NCBI GenBank assembly: GCA_020439605.1
Contig: JAGQSI010000032.1
Span: 1-11,810, forward strand
From: Acidimicrobiales bacterium
GTDB lineage: Bacteria; Actinomycetota; Acidimicrobiia; Acidimicrobiales; Iamiaceae
DNA: 11,810 nucleotides
Direction of reading: 5' to 3'
Position 1 is the stretch's first letter. Each line of letters starts with the position of its first letter. Below, one piece after another: positions 7,392 to 11,810 of this stretch. The position numbers and the translations under genes are program-made. Under the pieces are notes generated by a model, which worked only from the letters and a program-made list of their open reading frames with translations, searched no databases and had not been told where the DNA came from.

Positions 7392-8801
7392 CTAGCTATC
7401 AGATGAAACTGAAGGCTGCTGTGATGCCCACCAGCTATCTATTCGGCGATAGGCCTCATCAGGCTCCAGAGGACCCTCATCCAAGCGAGCCTCGAGCAGC
7501 ATCTCCAACGCCTTGCCGATGTGTGGACCCGGTCCGATACCGAGGTAATCCATTACGGCCTTACCGTCAAGGTCTGGGCGGATCGCATCAAGTGCCTCTT
7601 GTTCTTTGAGCACTTCGACCCGAGCGGTGAAGTCCGTCATCTGCTGCGCCAACCTGGCCGCCTTGCGCTTGTTGCGTGTTGTGCAGTCACTCGAAGTGAG
7701 GTCGATCAGGCGTTCATACTGATCCCCGGCATCTCGCACAAAGCGCCGTACAGCAGAATCGGTCCACGCGTCGCCATCGCCGTAACCATGAAAACGCAAA
7801 TGGAGATAGACAAGCTTGCGCACCGCAGCCACATCGTCGTTGGAGTACTTGAGGGCCTGCATTCGATCCCTGGCCATGCGCGCTCCCACCACCTCGTGAT
7901 GGTGGAAGGTGACCCCGTGGTCCGCGTACGCACGAGTTCTTGGTTTGCCAACATCATGAAGAAGCGCAGCTAAACGAACCAGACGCTCAGGCTTGGTGTT
8001 GGACACCACAGCAATGGTGTGGGCAAGAACATCTTTGTGATGGTGAATCGGATCCTGCTCGAGCCTCATTGCTGGAAGCTCTGGAAGGAAGTGGTCTGCA
8101 AGCCCTGTGTCCACAATGAACCAGAGACCTCTTGAGGGATCAGGCACCACCATCAGCTTGTCGAGTTCGTCACGAATTCTTTCCGCAGACACAATCTCAA
8201 GGCGTGAAGCGTTCTCGCGAACAGCTTCCACAAGTTCTGCGACAGGTTCGAGCTGATAGCCGGCAATGAAGCGCGCTGCTCTCAACATTCGCAACGGGTC
8301 ATCAGAAAACGAGATCTCTGGATCGAGAGGGGTTCGCAAGATCTTGTTGTGCAGATCTGCCGCTCCGCCATGGTTGTCAACGAGTCTCGGTTCACCCTGG
8401 CCAACCTCGATCGCCATCGCATTCACTGTGAAGTCGCGTCGCGAAAGATCCGCTGCGATCTCTTTGCCGAACTGGACTAGCGGCTTACGGGAATCTGCCT
8501 CGTAGACCTCACCCCTGTGGGTTGTTATCTCGAACTCACGCTCACCGAGTTTGATCCCAATGGTTCCAAATCTTTCGCCCTGGGTCCACAAGGCGTCCGC
8601 TATTGGACCTACCGCTTCTTTGATCTGGTCGGGGTTGGCGTCCGTGGTGAGATCTATGTCCGCTTTCGGTCCCAACTCCTTTCCCAGAAGCTGGTCCCGA
8701 ACAATCCCGCCCACGAGATACGCCCTGAACCCGGACGCGACAAGGCTCTGCGCAATGGGCGCAACCTCGTCTAGAACAAGCTTGAGTCTGGGAGGAATCA
8801 C
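7392..8801 (-). CDS. cca: CCA tRNA nucleotidyltransferase
   Basis: Adds or repairs the 3' CCA end of tRNAs using CTP and ATP; 469 aa, typical of the actinobacterial form with a C-terminal HD domain. Seen: nucleotidyltransferase motif LVGGIVRD (29-36), catalytic carboxylates D48 and D50 in ADIDLTTD, the RRDFTVNAMA motif (121-130), the DPLRMLRAARF motif (168-178), the nucleotide-recognition region around ERIRDELDK (207-215), and HD-type LLHDVGKP (280-287) with further histidines at 300-302. Poly(A) polymerase is the main alternative, but the DFTVNAMA and ERIRDE motifs and HD tail suit a CCA-adding enzyme. Start GTG 8801 lacks a Shine-Dalgarno but has TAGCGT exactly six bases upstream, suggesting leaderless translation. 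It heads a tight unit with the potassium and ABC exporter genes. Confidence 0.95.
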   Translation of the reverse strand: MIPPRLKLVLDEVAPIAQSLVASGFRAYLVGGIVRDQLLGKELGPKADIDLTTDANPDQIKEAVGPIADALWTQGERFGTIGIKLGEREFEITTHRGEVYEADSRKPLVQFGKEIAADLSRRDFTVNAMAIEVGQGEPRLVDNHGGAADLHNKILRTPLDPEISFSDDPLRMLRAARFIAGYQLEPVAELVEAVRENASRLEIVSAERIRDELDKLMVVPDPSRGLWFIVDTGLADHFLPELPAMRLEQDPIHHHKDVLAHTIAVVSNTKPERLVRLAALLHDVGKPRTRAYADHGVTFHHHEVVGARMARDRMQALKYSNDDVAAVRKLVYLHLRFHGYGDGDAWTDSAVRRFVRDAGDQYERLIDLTSSDCTTRNKRKAARLAQQMTDFTARVEVLKEQEALDAIRPDLDGKAVMDYLGIGPGPHIGKALEMLLEARLDEGPLEPDEAYRRIDSWWASQQPSVSSDS

Positions 8802-8807
8802 GCCTAA

Positions 8808-8813
8808 ACGCTA
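8808..8813 (-). promoter_or_regulatory. Candidate leaderless -10 element for cca
   Basis: TAGCGT on the minus strand, then six bases (TTAGGC), then the GTG start codon. It matches TAnnnT at the spacing expected if transcription starts at the GTG. It lies in the 75-base gap after the PilT-like gene. No -35 box is obvious. Confidence 0.45.
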
Positions 8814-8862
8814 GGGGAAAGCAGCTCGGCCGCCATACCCAATTCCAACTATCGCTGCTTTG

Positions 8863-8880
8863 TTGAACCTAGAGGCTCAA
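8863..8880 (-). other. Short stem-loop over the PilT-like stop codon
   Basis: On the minus strand TTGAGCC and GGTTCAA pair over seven positions (one G-U) around the loop TCTA; the stem contains the TGA stop. No T-run follows, so an intrinsic terminator is unlikely; it may only be weak structure. Confidence 0.25.
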
Positions 8881-9959
8881 CGCATGGTGGGCAGACCGGC
8901 CTGTTGCACCGCAATTCTGAAATCTTCTGGATGCGAAGCCCTGAGAATCGCACTCTCCCAAGAAATCAGTTCATCGCTGTAAAGATTCAGCAGCGCCTGA
9001 TCGTTGGTGGCCATACCGTGGTATTCACCTTCGCTCATCAGACGTTCGATGAGCGTTGAGTCCACTCCGTTGGATATGGCATCGCGGACCTTCATGGTTC
9101 CGGTGAGGCTCTCAACGAGCGCGATTCGACCTCGTCCATCCGCGCGATCCATGAGCCTCTGGCACACGATTCCTCGAAGAACTCGAGCGAGCAGATGGCG
9201 GGTGTGTTCCTGAGCATGAGATGGCTGACGATCCACCAACCACCTCAAAGTGTCGAGCACGGACAAGGTGTCCATGACTCCGATCACCAACCGCCCAGCG
9301 GCAGCAACCGTAAGGGCCTGGGCAATGGCATCGGCATCCATGAGAGAACTCACGAAAATCACGTCCGCGTCCTGACGGGCCACCCTTCGTAGGGCGTCCA
9401 CGACGTCCGACGTGTCGGTACCAACCTCGCGCTGGCTTATCACCGCGTTGCGATCAGCGTGAAGAACTTCGATCGGGTCCTCGATGGTCACAATATGGCG
9501 GGGTTCCAAACCGTTGATGTGGTCGATCATCGCGGCGGCAGTAGTTGTCCGACCAGAACCTGCTGGACCCGAAATGATGACCAAGCCCTCTTGTTGTTCC
9601 GCAAGGTCCGCAACGATTCTTGGAACACCAAGATCTTCAATTGCTGGCGCACCGGGAACAACTCGGCGAATGGCCAAGCTGACCGACCCACGCTGGCGAT
9701 AGACGTTCACCCGGAAACGACCAAGACCCGGAACGCTGTACGCGAGGTCTGTCTCCCCGTCTCGATCAAACTCCTCAGCCTTTTCTGGCGTCATGATCTC
9801 ACGAGCAATGGCTTCAATCGCATCCGGAGACATCGGCTCCAGAGTTGTCATCTCCAAGCGTCCATTGCGACGCATGGCCGGCGCAGAGCCAACCTTGATC
9901 AACAGATCCGATCCGCGCTCTGAGAGTAGGTACTGCAATAGGTCAACGGCCCGAGTCAC
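8877..9959 (-). CDS. PilT-like type IV pilus retraction ATPase with altered catalytic motifs
   Basis: Full-length (360 aa) member of the PilT/PilU/GspE secretion ATPase family, a cytosolic hexamer that normally powers pilus retraction. Preserved: N-terminal SDLLIKVGSAPAMR (17-30), Asp box TIEDPIEVLH (158-167), QREVGTDT (176-183), and the C-terminal DQALLNLY region. Altered: Walker A reads GPAGSGRT (131-138) with R137 in place of the lysine; Walker B reads VIFVSSLMD (200-208), where PilT has a glycine-glutamate pair before the MRD segment, so the catalytic Glu is Ser205; the His box, normally LHT, is MDT (229-231). The frame is unbroken, and the replacements are specific rather than general decay. 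It may be a non-hydrolysing or regulatory partner of another PilT. GTG 9959 has a good ribosome site (TGGAGG, five bases). No other pilus gene is in the window. Confidence 0.85.
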   Translation of the reverse strand: MTRAVDLLQYLLSERGSDLLIKVGSAPAMRRNGRLEMTTLEPMSPDAIEAIAREIMTPEKAEEFDRDGETDLAYSVPGLGRFRVNVYRQRGSVSLAIRRVVPGAPAIEDLGVPRIVADLAEQQEGLVIISGPAGSGRTTTAAAMIDHINGLEPRHIVTIEDPIEVLHADRNAVISQREVGTDTSDVVDALRRVARQDADVIFVSSLMDADAIAQALTVAAAGRLVIGVMDTLSVLDTLRWLVDRQPSHAQEHTRHLLARVLRGIVCQRLMDRADGRGRIALVESLTGTMKVRDAISNGVDSTLIERLMSEGEYHGMATNDQALLNLYSDELISWESAILRASHPEDFRIAVQQAGLPTMR

Positions 9960-9964
9960 GGGAA

Positions 9965-9970
9965 CCTCCA
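9965..9970 (-). promoter_or_regulatory. Ribosome binding site for the PilT-like gene
   Basis: TGGAGG on the minus strand, five bases before GTG 9959. It supports that start and shows this gene uses a leadered mRNA, unlike its neighbours cca and the deacetylase-like gene. Confidence 0.6.
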
Positions 9971-10001
9971 GGTGGCTACGAGTCCGATCTAACTCGCGGT
10001 T

Positions 10002-11018
10002 CTATCCGTCGGCCAACGCCCCGCGTATCTTGAGGGATGCAGCGCAAACTTGAGCACCGGGCCCGCCGGAACTGGCGCCTTCGGGTCTAAAAGCACCATC
10101 GTCGGCGAGGGCTGAAAGAACTGCACCTGTGCTGTCAGCCAAGGCATCGAGGTCATAGCCGCCCTCCAAGAACAACAAACGCTTGCCGGCGGGGACCAGA
10201 CGCACAAGTTCCAAGGTGATGTCTGCAAAATCTCCTGAGGTGAGGCCAAGGTTGGTCAACGGGTCTGCGCGGTGAGCATCAAAGCCGGCCGAGATCAACA
10301 TCCAGGTTGGAGCGAACGCCTCGAGCGCCGGAGCAACCACTTCATCTAGCGCGAGGCGATACACGTCTCCGGTTGTGTAGCTAGGGAACGGCAGGTTCAA
10401 CGTCAGGCCTCTCGCCGACGCAGCGCCGGATTCTCGGATTCCTCCCGTGCCCGGGTACTGAGGCCACTCATGCATGGATATGTAGAACACATCCGGGTCA
10501 CTCCAAAACAGGTCCTGTGTCCCGTTGCCGTGATGGGCGTCGTAGTCCACGATCGCGACTCGTTCTCCCCGATCTCGCAAGAAGGCAGCAGCCACTGCCA
10601 CGTTGTTGAACAAACAAAAGCCCATGGCCTGACTGGCCAAAGCATGATGGCCGGGCGGTCTGACTGCACAGAACCCCACGTCTCCATCGCCATCGTCTAG
10701 GCGTTCTATGAGGCTGAGGCCTGCACCCGCTGCGAGTAGCGCTGCATCCCATGACTCCTCAACAACAAACGTGTCTCCATCGAGCGCTCCGCCACCGCTT
10801 TCACAAAATGATCGCAGTGCACGTCGATAAGCGCTCGGGTGAATTCTTTCAAGCTCGTCATCTCGCGCTGCGCGCGGTTCCACCATGGTCAGAGCTTCCA
10901 CCAAGCCTGCCTGTTGGATACCGAGTTGAACTGCTCTTAGGCGCGCCGGAGACTCCGGGTGGCCTCGCCCAGTTCTGTGCTCGATGAATCGAGGATGAGT
11001 CGTATATAGGACGACCAT
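10002..11018 (-). CDS. Histone deacetylase/AcuC/acetylpolyamine amidohydrolase family protein
   Basis: Zinc-dependent deacetylase of the arginase/deacetylase fold, 338 aa, typical length for bacterial class II HDAC-like enzymes. Seen: RPPGHHA (120-126) with the catalytic histidine pair H124/H125, MGFCLFNNVAVAA (132-144), zinc ligands D160 and H162 in VDYDAHHGNGT, D247 in ISAGFDAHRADPL, and Y288 in LEGGYDLDAL. All are intact, so activity is expected. Likely substrates are acetylated small molecules such as polyamines, or acetyl-lysine in proteins, as with AcuC; sequence alone does not decide. Cytosolic, with no signal peptide. ATG 11018 has no spaced Shine-Dalgarno but has TAGCCT exactly six bases upstream, suggesting leaderless expression. 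The PilT-like gene follows 42 bases after its stop. The divergent neighbour is a GNAT acetyltransferase, an acetylation/deacetylation pair in position only. Confidence 0.9.
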   Translation of the reverse strand: MVVLYTTHPRFIEHRTGRGHPESPARLRAVQLGIQQAGLVEALTMVEPRAARDDELERIHPSAYRRALRSFCESGGGALDGDTFVVEESWDAALLAAGAGLSLIERLDDGDGDVGFCAVRPPGHHALASQAMGFCLFNNVAVAAAFLRDRGERVAIVDYDAHHGNGTQDLFWSDPDVFYISMHEWPQYPGTGGIRESGAASARGLTLNLPFPSYTTGDVYRLALDEVVAPALEAFAPTWMLISAGFDAHRADPLTNLGLTSGDFADITLELVRLVPAGKRLLFLEGGYDLDALADSTGAVLSALADDGAFRPEGASSGGPGAQVCAASLKIRGALADG

Positions 11019-11024
11019 CCCTGA

Positions 11025-11030
11025 AGGCTA
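11025..11030 (-). promoter_or_regulatory. Candidate leaderless -10 element for the deacetylase-like gene
   Basis: TAGCCT on the minus strand, then TCAGGG, then ATG 11018. Same hexamer and same six-base spacing as at the DUF5318 gene, and one base different from cca. It would start transcription at the A of the ATG. Confidence 0.45.
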
Positions 11031-11092
11031 GAAGCCCGGAGATCAAACGATGCTCACCGAACCCACCAAGGCACCTGGCTCGAAGTCCTAAC

Positions 11093-11106
11093 CTCACAGG
11101 TGTGAG
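11093..11106. promoter_or_regulatory. Small dyad in the divergent intergenic region
   Basis: CTCAC and GTGAG arms flank AGGT, a perfect 5-bp inverted repeat 30 bases before the GNAT start and 74 bases from the deacetylase-like start. It could be an operator for the divergent pair, but is short enough to arise by chance. No other structure is evident in the 118-base intergenic stretch. Confidence 0.25.
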
Positions 11107-11136
11107 CCTTTTCCCCATCGGATTCGAGACGCCGTA

Positions 11137-11810
11137 ATGGCCGTTGATGATCGCTGGTGGGGGCTGCGCGCCCGGCTTCACGTCACTCCTTGGCACTCCA
11201 CGCTCGACACCGTCGTGATCAGCCCACTGCCGCATCGACCATCGCCGAGTTGCGCCGATGTCCTCCACGAGATGCACACCCAACAGGAACGGGGTATCAA
11301 GCGAGTACTCACCACTGCGCTCCATCAAGGTGAGTTGGGACCATTCCTCGACGCTGGTTTCACCATCCACGAACATCTCCACCTGTTGAACCACGATCTG
11401 AGTTCGATACCTGAAGCAACATGTACGGTGCGTCACCGACGGGCATGGCGACGCGATTATCCAGAGCTACTAGCGGTAGATGCGAAAGCCTTCGAACCCT
11501 TTTGGGCGTTGGATCAATCTGGGCTCGTCGACGCGATAAGGGCAACGCCATCAAACCGCGTAAGAGTGAGCACGCTCGACAACACGATCGTCGCCTACGC
11601 GGTTTCGGGACGCTCAGGCGGTCGCGGATATCTACAACGCTTGGCGGTAGATCCGCTTCACCATCGCGGTGGTATCGGTAGGTCACTGGTGGTCGACTCA
11701 CTCAAATGGCTGAGAAGAAATGGTGCTGGCGGCGTCGCGGTAAACACCCAGGAAAAGAACTCCGCAGCACTTGACCTATATCTCTCCACCGGTTTCAAAG
11801 CAGAGCCTTC
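11137..11810 (+). CDS. GNAT-family acetyltransferase, C-terminus cut by window edge
   Basis: The frame is open from the ATG to the last base (224 residues seen, stop beyond the edge). The C-terminal part is a clear GNAT core: strand YLQRLAVDP (165-173), the acetyl-CoA pyrophosphate loop HRGGIGRSL (176-184, the R/QxxGxG motif with His in first place), then NTQEKNSAALDLYLSTGF (203-220), the motif B region. The N-terminal ~90 residues include GPFLDAGFTIHEHLHLLNHDL (68-88, in pieces), which resembles the end of a second, degenerate GNAT domain, so this could be a tandem-GNAT protein as in mycothiol synthase MshD; the substrate is unknown. ATG 11137 is the first ATG in this frame after a stop at 11089; its ribosome site is weak, so the start is moderately sure. 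Confidence 0.82.
   Translation, partial: MAVDDRWWGLRARLHVTPWHSTLDTVVISPLPHRPSPSCADVLHEMHTQQERGIKRVLTTALHQGELGPFLDAGFTIHEHLHLLNHDLSSIPEATCTVRHRRAWRRDYPELLAVDAKAFEPFWALDQSGLVDAIRATPSNRVRVSTLDNTIVAYAVSGRSGGRGYLQRLAVDPLHHRGGIGRSLVVDSLKWLRRNGAGGVAVNTQEKNSAALDLYLSTGFKAEP

Noticed and set aside
10858..11436. A 192-codon minus-strand open frame over the deacetylase start and GNAT N-terminus
   Set aside because: Rich in Arg/Ser/Gly with no motif, and it conflicts with two supported genes.
1..11810. Search for tRNA, CRISPR, insertion sequence, attachment site or toxin-antitoxin genes
   Set aside because: All intergenic gaps are about 120 bases or less and hold no cloverleaf, repeat array or terminal inverted repeats; no transposase or integrase motif is seen in any frame.

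Overview
This window reads as an ordinary, gene-dense chromosomal segment of an actinobacterium with mid-50s % GC (estimated by eye). The signs are a DUF5318 zinc-ribbon gene just upstream of a class A penicillin-binding protein (the order of Rv0049 and ponA1 in Mycobacterium), a DrrA/DrrB-type ABC exporter, frequent GTG/TTG starts, and several starts that look leaderless. The form of the PBP ectodomain and the mid GC make me lean towards Acidimicrobiia, but that is inference. No mobile element, CRISPR array, tRNA or rRNA is visible, and no stretch over 300 bases lacks a gene.

Layout: (1) A leftward cluster covers 1-2726. It encodes an endonuclease/exonuclease/phosphatase-fold hydrolase, then the DUF5318 protein (overlapping it by 4 bases), then the class A PBP, which runs off the left edge before its KTG box. 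(2) A single rightward SAM methyltransferase (2788-3540) is divergent from that cluster and converges with the next one. (3) A long leftward run covers 3547-11018: histone-deacetylase-like amidohydrolase, PilT-like ATPase, CCA-adding enzyme, potassium channel subunit KtrB/TrkH, its KtrA/TrkA gating subunit, ABC exporter ATPase, ABC exporter permease. From the CCA gene onward the genes are 14 bases apart or less, or overlap, so they probably form one transcription unit. (4) A rightward, truncated GNAT acetyltransferase (11137 to the right edge) is divergent from the deacetylase-like gene.

The functions are mostly housekeeping: cell-wall synthesis, tRNA 3'-end maturation, potassium uptake, small-molecule export. 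The most unusual items are the PilT-like ATPase, whose Walker A lysine, Walker B glutamate and His-box histidine are all replaced, and a recurring start signal, TAGC(C/G)T followed by exactly six bases and a start codon, found at three genes and best explained as a leaderless -10 element. I found no clearly undescribed multi-gene system; the catalytically altered PilT paralogue is the nearest candidate.
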